Shown here: positions 23,295 through 33,881 of the stretch, one piece after another
Position numbering within the stretch: position 1 is the stretch's first letter
Layout of the letters: each line of letters begins with the position of its first letter
Source: Manihot esculenta
Lineage: Eukaryota > Streptophyta > Magnoliopsida > Malpighiales > Euphorbiaceae
Direction of reading: 5' to 3'
Assembly: GCF_001659605.2 (NCBI RefSeq)
Contig: NC_035165.2
Location: 13,698,445 to 13,762,444, forward strand
Length of the DNA stretch: 64,000 nt
Position numbers and translations under genes: made by a program
The notes under the pieces: model-generated
Databases searched by the model: none
Seen by the model: only the letters and a program-made list of their open reading frames with translations
What the model was told of the DNA's origin: nothing

Positions 23295-25263
23295 TAGGTG
23301 TACCCCTCTTGTCTCCTCTGAAGACGACCTCTGACCCGTTCTGATCTCTAAACCTGACTACCTTGTCTCTGCAGTCCAAGGTAGCACCATGGGTAGATAG
23401 CCAATCCATCCCTAGAATGACGTCAAAGTCTGTCAAATCTAGAACCACAAGGTCGGCGGAGAGGCATCTTCCCTCAACAAAAACTGGACTGTACTGGCAG
23501 ACTGACTCTGCCACCGACGGGTCACACTTTGGTCCACTGACCCATAGGGGACACTCTAACCTAGAGACCATTAGACCCAACCTCTCAACGGCTCTCGGAG
23601 CAATAAAAGAATGAGATGCACCCGGGTCCATTAATGCATACACGTCAGAACACCCAATGATGAGATTACCTGACACCACGGTGTTGGATGTGTTAGCCTC
23701 CTGCTGTGTCATGGTGAAGATCCTGGCTGGAGCTGATGGACCTTCACCTCGGGAACCAGAAGAAGAGGCTGCCCCTCTCCCTCTACCTCTACCACTGCCC
23801 TGAGTTGTGGCTGGAGCTGCTGGCTGTGCCACACTACCAGAAGCTGTCTGCTGGGGCTGGCCCATAAAAGGTGCTCTAGGACACTCCCGAGCCATGTGTC
23901 CCTCCTGTCCACATCTGAAACATACATTAGTCCCAGCTCGACACACTCCTTTGTGTGGCTTCCCACACCTTAGGCATTCTGTACCATCTGAGCCTGAGCT
24001 CGAGCCACCGCCTAATCCCAGACCGGATTTCAACTTACTCCAGAACTTGTTCTTCTTCGGCTTCTTGGTGGTGTTACTCCACCTCTTGCTACCTGAGCTC
24101 TGAGAAGAGGGACCTGGCCCTCCTCTACCTGGGGTCTTAACTCCTGAAGTCTGGGTCACTGATTGCTTCACTGACCCTTCAATTATAGCACTAGCCTCCA
24201 TCCTTCGAGCCATATCCACCACAGTGTGGAAACTTTCCCTCTCAACTGACTGAATCAAAGAGGAGTACCTAGAATGCAGTTTCATGACATATCTCTTGGC
24301 TTTCTTTGAATCTGTATCTAGAGCTTGCCCTAAAAAAGGCAATAGCTCCAAGAATTTATCCGTGTACTCCTTTACACTCATGTGTTCTGTCTGCCTCAGC
24401 TGCTCAAACTCAATCATCTTCAGTTCTCTGGAACTGTCTGGAAAAGCCCATCCAGCAAACTCATTTGCAAATTCCTCCCATGTCATGCCGTCTAGTCTTG
24501 GGTCCACATAACACTTGAACCATTCCCGTGCCTTTTTGCACTTTAAAGTGAACCCTGCCATCTGAATGGCCCTGCTGTCATCTGCCCCTAACTCATCAGT
24601 TATCGTCTTCACTACCCTCAGGTACTCAAAGGGATCATCCCCTAACTTGTATTTGGGAGCATCCAGCTTAAGGTAATCTGTCATCTTCACTTTGCTCCCA
24701 CCGGCTGAGCTAGGTCTAGAAGGTTGAGTAACTGGGGTTGTTGGTTCTGTAGGTGGTGGAGGTGGGGGTGCAGCATTTCCCGAGGTGGGGTTTGCCGGGT
24801 TAGGATAGAAGGGTGAGGGTGGATAAGCTGGGTACTGTGGGTAGGGTGGATAGAAAGGTGGATAAGGCATGTAGGTGGGGTAGGGGTTAAAGCTGGAGTA
24901 ATCTGATGTGCCTCCCATCGGATACCCTGAACCCTGTGGGAAGGGTGGATAATAGGGTGGAAAACCATACCCCGAGGCCTGAGCGCCTCCCTGTGACTCC
25001 CCTATCCCTTCTTCCGACATGCTAACATCCAGATTCCCATCCCTCCTCTGATCCTCTTCCATAACCTCCCTCACATCTGAAGAACTTCCTCCTCTATCTG
25101 TCCCCCTTCTGCTAGCATCAAAAGACCTTCTAGGGTCCCTTGACACTCTTTCTCTGTTTGATCTACATGACATTGCCCTAGGTAAAGCAGGAGGACGGGC
25201 GCTCGTGCCCTCATCCTCAGGTGGTACTCCGGTCAATCGTGCAGATCGACGAGTCCCTCTCAT
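23295..25263 (-). pseudogene. Element A Gag and protease segment
   Basis: The first piece of the A polyprotein is open from the Gag ATG at 25263 to the S insertion (about residues 1-658 of H). It has a basic N-terminus ([10 protein letters not shown]), a Pro/Tyr-rich segment, the Gag core (FKCYVDPRLDGMTWEEF, QLRQTEHM), one short zinc knuckle (CLRCGKPHKGVC) and one classical CCHC knuckle ([14 protein letters not shown]), a GRGRGRG stretch, and the protease motif [10 protein letters not shown] with ILGMDWL. Upstream in-frame codons reach 25329 but include leader sequence; the 25263 start matches all copies and follows an acceptor-like TTTTTTAG. It is cut from the rest of pol by S. Confidence 0.9.
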
Positions 25264-25533
25264 CCTGTTTTCTAAAAAACAGTACACATCACAGAACATT
25301 AGCATCATATGGTTCATGTGGGAATACATGAACCCGCATCACATACATATCATTCATATCATATCATTAATGCACATGTATATAATCATGGCATTTCACA
25401 TCATCAAACAAGATAGGACTCCACATCCTATCCTAGTGGACATGATCTTTCCTATTATGCTTGACCTTCTAGAACATCTACGAGCCCGACACTCTAGGTC
25501 CGATCATATGAACCTAGGGCTCTGATACCATTC
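25264..25533 (-). other. Element A leader and primer-binding site
   Basis: This is the untranslated leader between the 5' LTR and Gag. The primer site TGGTATCAGAGCC (minus strand, 25518-25530) matches initiator tRNA-Met. An acceptor-like polypyrimidine-AG lies just before the Gag ATG. Confidence 0.88.
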
Positions 25534-27791
25534 TGTAACGACCCGGAAACCGGACCGCTATCGGCGCTAGGATCCAGATCGGCTTAAGGCCGCCGGGACC
25601 CGTAGCAAGCCTAACATACATCCTGTGAACCTGTTTAATCCCATACATGATCAACAACATACATAAAAATTTTGAACTTTTCTTTTCTCTTACCAAGCTT
25701 AACCTGTGCATACACATAACATAAACATAAACCACACACTGGAGTCCTCATCAAATGCTCCAATGGGGTATCATAATCATGCATTAAGCTTGGTCTAACA
25801 TAAACATTATAAAAAGAACATGGATCATGTACACAAAGGGATAATTATACACATAGGGTCAAGCACAATACTAATCCTCAATAACCTCATTACATAACAT
25901 AACTATCCAATACTTTTACATTACATCAACATATATCTCATGTCCACATCTAGCTATTACATAAACATGGGACTTTACTCTTCTTGACTTCCTGATCTAG
26001 CCCGTACCTGCAAACCTGGGGGTTAAGGGAGAGGGGTGAGCTACTAGAGCCCAGTGAGCAAAATAGTAAAAATATTATATTAACATTTCATGCTTTCATG
26101 GAATGCATCATATCACAAACATATCACATCAAGGATGAACTTGTCACCAGTAGCCCTCTATATATCCAATAGTGCCAGAACGTAGAATGGGTCCTGGTCT
26201 TTCTCTTACATAGTGCCAGCGAACGTAGAATGGGTCCCACTGGTCTTTCATTCCGTACCGTACATATCATATCGTCACATCATAGGTCGAGGGCTATGGA
26301 TCATTCAACGTTCATCCACATCAACAACAAAATATGCAATGCAACATATTCGTGAATTCTAATGCAACAACCTAGTATATCTCATGGCATTAATAATGCG
26401 TGAATCATTCTAAAACTGATTTATTTATTTTAAAGCATAAGGAGTTATTCCACTCACCTCTGGATAGCTCTGACCAGAAACTGGAGCAGCTGACTCACTG
26501 CTGGGGTCCTCGGTTCCTCGGGTCCGAACCTACACAGGTGGACTCAAATGAGGGACCAAACATACGTGAACATAACTCTAAACTACTCCCCAAAAACCCC
26601 CTAGAACAATACGAAACAATCATAGAAAAACATGCAAAGGAGGGCTGGACAGGGCACTTTCGGCGGCAGGTTCGGCGGCCGAAAGTCCCTCCAGAGCCGA
26701 AAGTCAGGCAGGTTCGGCGGCACCTTCGGCGGCCGAAACTTCCAGACAGAGACGAAACTCATGCATGTTCGGCGGCACTTTCGGCGGCCGAAACTGCCCT
26801 CCAGAGACGAAAGTCCTCTTTCGGAGGCAGGCTTCGGCAGCCAAAGGCTGCTTCCACAAGCGGGTTCGGCGGCCGAACCTGAGTTTCTCCAAAGTGGTAG
26901 AAACTCAGCTCCAACATGCACAAACGCCTCCCAAACCTTTCAAACATGCATAAACCTAGTCTACAACACTCCCAATCATATACAATCAAGCATACAAGTT
27001 CATAGGGGTCTCAAACTAGCCTAAACCCCAACTTCAACACATCAACATACCCACATTGCTCATGAACACACATTAAACCCATAAACTCAAAACAACCTAA
27101 ACATGCATTTCTACCCCATATACTTGTATAAAACTTGTTTTAAACACATCAAAAGCTAGAGATCGACTCTTACCTCTTGAAGATCGAGAGTAGAGGTGAT
27201 CTAACTTGGAGTTGGGAGAGATTTAGCTCCTTGGGTCTCCAAGCTCAAAACTTATCCTTTTGCTCAAAAATCTTCAAAACAAGGTGAAAACTAGTGAAAA
27301 TCGTGAAAGATTTGAAGGAAGAAACTCAAGATCGGTGAGGGGTGGCGGAGAGCTCACCTTGGCCGAAAATGGGGAAAAGCTCGCCCATTTTCGGCTAAGG
27401 GACCCCTTTATAGGTGGCTGGCCAGGCCACATTCGGGAGCCGAACGTGCCTCCGCATGCATGCCATGTTCGGCGGCCGAACATGAGGTTCGGCGGCCGAA
27501 CATGAGGTTCGGCGGCCGAACCTGGACTTCCCTCACTTATGCTTTCGGGGGCCTAAAAGCGCTCCCGAAGGCATGCATGTTCGGCGGCCGAACTTGAGGT
27601 TCGGCGGCCGAACCTGAGTTTTCCTCCAAGGCTATTTTCATGCAAAAAAACTCATTTCTTTCTTGATTAAAAACATAAAACACATTAAAACATTTTATAA
27701 AAACATGGTTTTACCCTTCTAGAGGTCTCCGACACCCGAGATTCTACCGGACGGTAGGAATTCCAATATCGGAGTCTAGCCGGGTATTACA
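25534..27791 (-). repeat. Element A 5' LTR
   Basis: The 2,258-bp minus-strand LTR runs from TGTAATACCCGG at 27791 to GTTACA at 25534. Three head-to-tail palindrome units near 27470-27520 and more in the leader (26650-26880) show the family array. The TATA box lies near 27408-27415 and donor-like AAGAG|GTAAGAG near 27172-27180. Its outer edge sits inside the Gag coding sequence of element E, with AGGGT as the half-visible target duplication. Confidence 0.9.
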
Positions 27792-28124
27792 AGGGTCTTC
27801 ATTCTCCAAGCCTTGGAATTTTGGTAACATATGAATTATACCTATTCGTAATTCCAAGGGTGCATTCAGTATTGGGTATGTGATGCAAAGGGGTTACTCT
27901 TCAGTGGCAGCAGCTGCAGCCATATTGTCTCTTTGGTTTGTGTCAATTGGAGGCTCGGTTGGTGTTGAAGATGAGGTCTCTTCGGTACACAGAGGGGATC
28001 GGGCAGATGGTTGAGAGGCTACCGAATTGGTATGTTTTTGCAACTTGATTGCTTTTCTCAACCTTTTTGCAGTCTTCTCAATTTCTGGATCAAACTGAAT
28101 CCTGCTATTCTCAGATCTGATCAT
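27792..28124 (-). pseudogene. Element E Gag N-terminal fragment (Athila/Tat-like)
   Basis: From ATG at 28124, about 76 codons (RIQFDPEIEKTAKRLRK, then a Ser/Thr/Pro-rich stretch) reach a single TAA at 27894-27896. The same frame continues with ELRIGIIHMLPKFQGLENEDP up to the A junction at 27792. LPKF.GL..EDP is a characteristic Gag motif of Athila/Tat-type Gypsy elements (family knowledge). The gene is broken by the stop codon and by insertion of A immediately after the EDP codons. The rest should lie beyond the left edge of the window. Confidence 0.75.
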
Positions 28125-28149
28125 AAAAACAAAAATAAATTGTTAGAGG

Positions 28150-28167
28150 TCCTCGGCAACGGCGCCA
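28150..28167 (-). other. Element E primer-binding site (tRNA-Asp)
   Basis: The minus strand reads TGGCGCCGTTGCCGAGGA, complementary to the 3' end of tRNA-Asp with one mismatch (A for G near the end). It lies five bases inside the LTR boundary and fixes E as minus strand. Confidence 0.85.
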
Positions 28168-28172
28168 AAATT

Positions 28173-29457
28173 TGACAGGTGTCGAATCCGTCAATTTAAA
28201 ATTTACTTCCCTTCTCTTGATTGTTAAGAACTTGAAGATAGGGTGAGTGAGTATCGATCCCACAGAGACCTCAAATCTGCTTAATTTAAATGACCAAATT
28301 GAAATAGAAAAATAGTTTAATGAAAAAGTGAGAAGAAGAGATTTTTCTTTTTTATGAAAATGGTTATGCCTTGGGCAAGCCAATAAAAAAACTTAAGAGA
28401 AAATAAATAAATAAATAATGTAATTGAAAATTTAGAAACAACTAATTAATTAAAACTTTCAGCTGAAGGCAATCAAATATAGGTACTTTGCAGTTGATCA
28501 TTGATTAAAAAAATAATTCATTTTATTATCTATTGTTTGGTTATAGTGGTCAAACACGCGAATCCCACCAATTCTTCCTTATGAATAAATTAATCTTCTT
28601 CGCGCTTAAATTAATTCCTAGTCAACTAACAACCCCAACAAGCGTGTAGATTTAATTAGTCGACTGCTTTAAGAGAGAAGAACTCAAACTTGATTAATAA
28701 AAACACGCGTTTTATTTAAATCAAATCTGTCAATTTCTTAACATAAACTAATATGTTAATTACTACTTGTTATTAACCCAATTCAACAATTACGGATTTA
28801 ATCATATTAATTAGCGATAAGTTATTTTCCCAAGAGATTCAATAGGCCTCTTGAATTCTCAAGAAAACAACAATAGAGGTGGTGTTCCTCGAAATCATAA
28901 ATTGACAAAAAATAGAAATAAGATGAAGAGAATTAAGTGCAGGACCTCACAACTTAAACAAACCTCAATTTAAATTCACCTTCAACTGAAAATAGATTGT
29001 TTAGCCACTCATGGCCATAATAAAATTATAAAAATTAAGCAAAAGGAGAAGAAGAAGAAAAGAAGATGGAGAAGAAGGTGGGGCAGCAAGAGAGGAAATG
29101 AGAGTGAGAGGTAGAATATGATTCTCCAGGTTAAATGCTAGGAGCCTTTATATAGGCACAAAAAGATAAAATTTAAAATAAAAACTATTATCTCCATCTT
29201 ATCTCTATCTTCATCTGATTGAGTTTGATTCAATTGAAGCTGATATTATCTTTGCTTAGGTGGAAAAATCTATCTTATCTCCCCATCGCCTCCCTGTATA
29301 AAAAATCCTTTAATTCAACATTTTTTCTTCCTTTTATCAACTTCTGCTCACAAACCTGTACAAAATTAAATTCAAATTAAAATTAAATATTTACATAAAA
29401 ATTACAGTAAAATAAAGGAATTAAATGAGGAAAAAAAATTGTGAGTTTTGCAACTCA
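28173..29457 (-). repeat. Element E 5' LTR
   Basis: About 1,285 bp of A+T-rich LTR ends (minus strand) in CGACACCTGTCA at 28173 next to the primer site. The outer end is placed at TGAGTTGCAAAAC (29457) because element D pol begins a few bases on; this boundary is approximate. A TATA box TATATAAAGG lies at 29145-29154 on the minus strand. Its end resembles that of element N (CTTCGACAACCGCGAGTCA), consistent with a related lineage. Confidence 0.7.
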
Positions 29458-31434
29458 TTAGTTAGCTCTGCCTACAAGTAATGAGGATTTCACAGTATTT
29501 TGTGATACATCCCCAGTGGGACTAGGTTATTTGTTGATATAGAATGATAGGATAATAGCTTATGGTTTTAGATTGTTGAAGAAGTACAAGTTAAATTACC
29601 TTACACAGGATGTAGAGATGGCAGTCGTAATCTTTGCACTCAAAATGTGGATGCACTACCTATATGGGGTGAAATGTGAAATCTTTATAGATCATAAAGC
29701 TTGCAAAACATATTGAGTGGGTAGAATTACTTAATGATTACGATTGCAAAATCCAATATCATCCAGGTAAAGCAAATATAATGGCAGATACTCTTAACTG
29801 AAAATCAATTGGCAGTTTATCCCATATTTCAGTGGAAAAGAGACCAATGGTGAAAGAGTTTTACAGGCTAGTTAATGAAGGGTTATAATTGGAGTCGTTT
29901 GGTATTGGTGTTTTGGTAGTACAAATGAAAGTGTCACTTGTGTTTCTAGAATAAGTGGGATAGAAACAACATAAGGACCCAAAGTTGGTGAAAATAGAAG
30001 TAGTTCAGTAGGGTAAGAATGGTGATTTTAGGTTTGACAATAAATGGATTCTTCTTTATGGAAACAGATTATGTGTACTATATGACATATGATTGAAAGG
30101 AGATATTATGAGAGAAGCTCATAATGCTAAGTACAGTGAACACCCTAGAGCCACCAAGATGTATCATAACCTAAAGAAAGTGTATTGTTGGGCTTCTATG
30201 AAGAGAGAAGTAGCTTAGTTTGTGTCGGCTTGTGAGGTGTGTCAAATGGTGAAGTTGGAATATCAAAAACCACTTAGAATGCTCAACCCACTACTGATTT
30301 CAGAATGAAAATGGGAACACGTGGCAATGAATTCTATAGTGGGGTTATCTGTGACATCCAATAGAGATGACTCTATATGGGTAATAGTGAATAGATAGAC
30401 CAAATCTGCTTACTTTTTTCCTATCAGAAGTGGTTACTCTATGGATAAACTGGCACAGATCTATATGAAAAAAATCATCAGGTTGCATGGGGCTTCAGTT
30501 TCTATAGCATCAGATCGATGACCTCAGTTTACCTCTAGGTTTTGGCAAAGTCTGCAGAATGCGATAGGCACAAGGTTAAATTTTAGCACTGCTTTCCACT
30601 CACAGACCGATGGACAAGCAGAAAGGACTATTCAAACCATAAAGGACATGTTAAGGATGTGTGTGCTAGACTTTGATGGTTCTTAGAGACAACATCTATC
30701 ATTGGTAGAGTTTGCTTACAATAACAGTTACCATGCTAGCATTGGGATGGCTCCCTAAGAGGTTTTGTATAAGAGAAAGTGCAAAGCACCTGTTTGTTAA
30801 AAAGAAATAGGAGAAATGGTTTTAGCAAGGTCAGAGTAGTAGAGATCACCAATAGAGTAGTGCCCATCATTAGAGAAATAATTAGAACATCTGTGAGTAG
30901 GCAAAAGAGCTATGCAAACATTCATAAGAAGTAAGTTGTCTTCTAGGAGGGAGATATGATATTGCTTAAGGTGTCTCTATGAAAAGGGTGATTCGTTTTG
31001 AAAAAAAAAAAAGTAAACTAGCTCCAAAATACATCAGACCCTTCAAAATCTTGCAAAAGATTGGAAATGTATTTTATAAGTTAGATTTACCTACTTTCAT
31101 AGAGAAAATCTATCCAGTTTTCCATGTTTCTATATTATAAAAATTTGTGTCAAATTCGGGCAAGATTCTTAGTGAGTTTGATGTAGAGATCTTAGGAGAT
31201 CTCACTTAAATTGAGCAGCTAGTACAATTTGTAGATACACATATTAGAAAGCTGAGAAACAAGGAAATCACAATGGTGAAAGTTTTATGGAATCACCACA
31301 ATATGGAAGAGTGTACTTGGAAGACCAGAGAGTTGATGTGTAGGCAGTAACTTCATAGATGGTCTTATGTGTTCCTTGATGTGTATGCTATGTGTTTGCA
31401 TGTATGGTTGAATATTCGAGGATGAATATTCTTA
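29458..31434 (+). pseudogene. Element D pol remnant: RNase H, integrase, chromodomain (decayed)
   Basis: A strongly decayed + strand copy of the chromovirus pol can be followed from RNase H ([19 protein letters not shown]) through integrase ([37 protein letters not shown]) to the chromodomain tail ([15 protein letters not shown]). There are many stop codons and indels, for example a TAG in GATATAGAATGAT near 29540 and a deletion of about 36 bp near 29700 in RNase H. The 5' end is cut by element E. It is clearly older than A, B, G and H and serves as an outgroup for the family. Confidence 0.88.
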
Positions 31435-31446
31435 AGGGGGAAAGAA
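31410..31446 (+). other. Element D hairpin and polypurine tract
   Basis: GAATATTC (31410-31417) and GAATATTC (31424-31431) form the same stem as in younger copies despite base changes on both arms, followed by AAGGGGGAAAGAA before the LTR. This conserved pairing in an old copy supports the hairpin as a real element feature. Confidence 0.7.
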
Positions 31447-33420
31447 TTTAATACTCGGTTAAACTTCAGTGTCAAAATTTTATTTTTTCGACGGAATCTT
31501 TATTGAAATTTGAAATCTTAGAACTGAAAACTTTAGAAGGGTAAAATGAGTTTTTATAAAATGAATTTTAAGTATTTTAAAAATGTACTCTAAAAAAATT
31601 ATTTTAGAAAAAGTTTAAAGTTCGACCGCCGAAGGTAGCTTTTCTAGTCTACCTATAAATTGAGCTCCACCTAAAAATAGAGAGAAGCTTTCTCCACTTT
31701 CGAGCAGAGGTGAGCCTAAGACAAAATTTTGATGTTTTCACGATAATCTTCCTTAAATCTTTCAAAAATTCATGATTTTATCTTTGTTTTCAAGAATTAA
31801 GCTTGAGTTTTCGAGTTTTAGTTTTTGGGACTCTTCGGAGCTCATCCCTTCCTCTTCTATGAATCCTTTATTGTTGTGGTCCTTGTTTCTCCAAGAAGTA
31901 AGTTGTGATTTTGAATTTCTTTTGTTTTATAGAGTTGCAATCTATTTTCTTTATGTTTTGGGAGAGTTAGTTGAGTTTACATGCAATTTATGTTTCTCTT
32001 TTATACTTAATCCTTATATGACATTTATGCTGCGTCGATTGCATGTTGGTGTTTAGGTATTTCTTGAGTCGTTCTGAACTTTCTAAGTCAATATTGTATG
32101 TTTCTTTATGTTGTTCAAGAGTCCTGTTACGTTTTGAGAGCTGTTAACAGAAAGCAGAATCAAATTCTGCATTACAGAAGAACCCTGGTTTAGCTGCCGA
32201 ACTTGCTTGTGAAGGCTACCCTTTAGGCCGCCTAACCTGCCTCCAAAAGTTTAACTTTTAGATCTGTAACGGGACTTTGGACCGTCAAACCTGCCACTGA
32301 AAGTCCCTTGTCTAGCCATTTTCAGCTCATTTTCTACATGTTTTCTTATATACTTTAAGGGGCTTCTTAGCATAGTTTTAAGAGTTTTAAAAGTTATGTT
32401 TCGTCTCTCATTCAAATCTATCTGTGTAGGATCGGATTTGAGAGACCGTAAAGACTGACAATAAGATAACTGTTTCAAAGTTAGACTTGCGTTCAGCCAG
32501 AGGAGAGTAGAACTAAATTAAACTATTATTTTAAAAAAATCAAATATTTTAAATATGCTCATGCATCATGAATGTCATGTGTATATGATTAGGTTGTTTT
32601 GCATTAGAATCCATGAATATGATATATTGCTTAATTTATTGCTGTTGTGGATGGATGTTGGATGATCCACTAGCCCTCGAGCATGTTATGATATGTTATG
32701 ACGGACACGAAAGTCTAAGTCGAAGCCTATTCTACATTCTTGGCACTATGTAAGAGAAAGACTAGGGTGCCCATTCTACATCTCTGGCACTATGTATATG
32801 CTATGTTATGTTTAAAAGGAAATCTGAAATTATGGAGGATTACTGGTGCCAAGTCTATCTTGATGTGAATTATTTATGTTATGATGCACTCATCCAATCA
32901 TATATTTTATTAAATTGTTTTATATTATGTTTATACTCACTAGGCTCTAGTATCTTATCTCTTTCCCCTAACCCCAGATTTGCAAGACCAGAATTAACTC
33001 AGTAGGTTAGCATATCATATGGTATAGCATTATTATAATAGTATAATTATGGACATGTAATGTATTGTGGTTCACAATTGTGCTTTTCCTTAACTTTCTT
33101 TTATGATCACTTTGTTAAATGATCTTATTATGTAAAAGTTTTAAGTTTAAATTATATTTGAACGAAATTATGGTATGTAATGTTGACCATACTAGAGCAT
33201 TTGATGAGGGGTCCAGTATAAGTTTATGTTTTTAGTTTTATATGCATACACATAACGAGTCTTAGTTTATGGTATAAAAATATTTATGTATATTTTTAAG
33301 ACCATATTTGATATTGTATCAAATGCAATAGGATGTATAGTAGGTTTGTTACAAGTTTCAGCGATCTTAAGTCAATCTGAACTCTAATACCGGTAGTTGT
33401 CTAATTCCCGAATTATTACA
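31447..33420 (+). repeat. Element D 3' LTR (decayed)
   Basis: The ~1,974-bp LTR starts with TTTAATACTCGG (for TGTAATACCCGG) and ends with GAATTATTACA (for GGGTCGTTACA). Family landmarks remain recognisable: a worn palindrome near 31620, donor-like CAAGAA|GTAAGTTG near 31893-31906, and the short repeats before 33000. The G+C-rich palindromes are mostly lost, as expected from C-to-T decay of methylated sites. The right flank begins ATTTG (33421-33425). An open frame at 31772-32056 is not considered a gene. Confidence 0.85.
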
Positions 33421-33490
33421 ATTTGTTACAATGACATCATACATATTTTGCTCTCATCTACTACCTATGGCAAATGGTATACATAATTTC
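33421..33490. other. Host flank left of element F
   Basis: Seventy bases of apparent host DNA lie between D and F, ending in ATTTC. They are contiguous with 57237 onward once F and its duplication are removed. No feature is seen. Confidence 0.6.
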
Positions 33491-33881
33491 TGATACAGGA
33501 CTATTTAGACTCCGTCAGGAGTTGTAACCAATATCGTTTGGTTAAGACGAAATAAGAGAAAAGATAGGCTAAAAGACGAAAAGTCTTATTGAAATTTCTT
33601 TAAAAATTGGAAAGTGCCTTTCTAATAGCCAAGGAGGCTATTTATAATAGAAATAAAATCCTAATATGCAAAAATAATCCTAATCCTAATAGGAGTCTAA
33701 AATCCTAATAGCCAAGGGAGGCTATTTACAATAGAAATAAAATCCTAATATGCAAAAATAATCCTAATCCTAATAGGAGTCTAAAATCCTAATAGCCAAG
33801 GGAGGCTATTTACAATAGAAATAAAATCCTAATATGCAAAAATAATCATAATCTTAATAGGAGTCTAACTGTTCCATATCA
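33491..33881 (-). repeat. Element F 3' LTR
   Basis: The 391-bp LTR starts TGATATGGAACAG on the minus strand. It is longer than its partner (309 bp) because it has three rather than two copies of a ~84-bp unit. The pol frame runs 28 bp into it. Confidence 0.92.
33624..33874 (-). repeat. 84-bp tandem repeat in element F LTR
   Basis: Three units start at 33624, 33707 and 33791. Each includes an AATAGCC…GGCTATT inverted repeat with a short purine loop and a CCTAATCCTAATAGGAGTC block. The 5' LTR of F has two units (57056 and 57141). Confidence 0.9.

Larger units (their letters stand above)
2384..27791 (-). mobile_element. Element A, Ty3/Gypsy chromovirus broken by three insertions
   Basis: A minus-strand chromovirus is visible from its 5' LTR (25534-27791) to mid-integrase (2384). 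Its coding sequence reads without stop codons in three pieces: 25263-23295, 21019-20013 and 3688-2384. The gaps are solo LTR S and element B, each flanked by perfect 5-bp duplications, and element C at the left. The end of integrase, the chromodomain and the 3' LTR must lie left of the window beyond C. The right flank is AGGGT (27792-27796) inside the Gag gene of element E. Confidence 0.85.

Noticed and set aside
27792..28124. E Gag fragment as a host gene exon
   Set aside because: It lies directly downstream of a tRNA-Asp primer site and LTR and ends in the LPKF.GL..EDP Gag motif, so it belongs to a retrotransposon.
31772..32056. 94-codon hydrophobic frame as a small membrane protein
   Set aside because: It lies in the decayed D LTR leader, at a position without a conserved frame in the other LTRs.
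33624..33874. 84-bp repeats with small hairpins as a possible array of RNA genes
   Set aside because: They are internal units of the F LTR and occur again at 57056-57225; no promoter elements of an RNA gene are seen.
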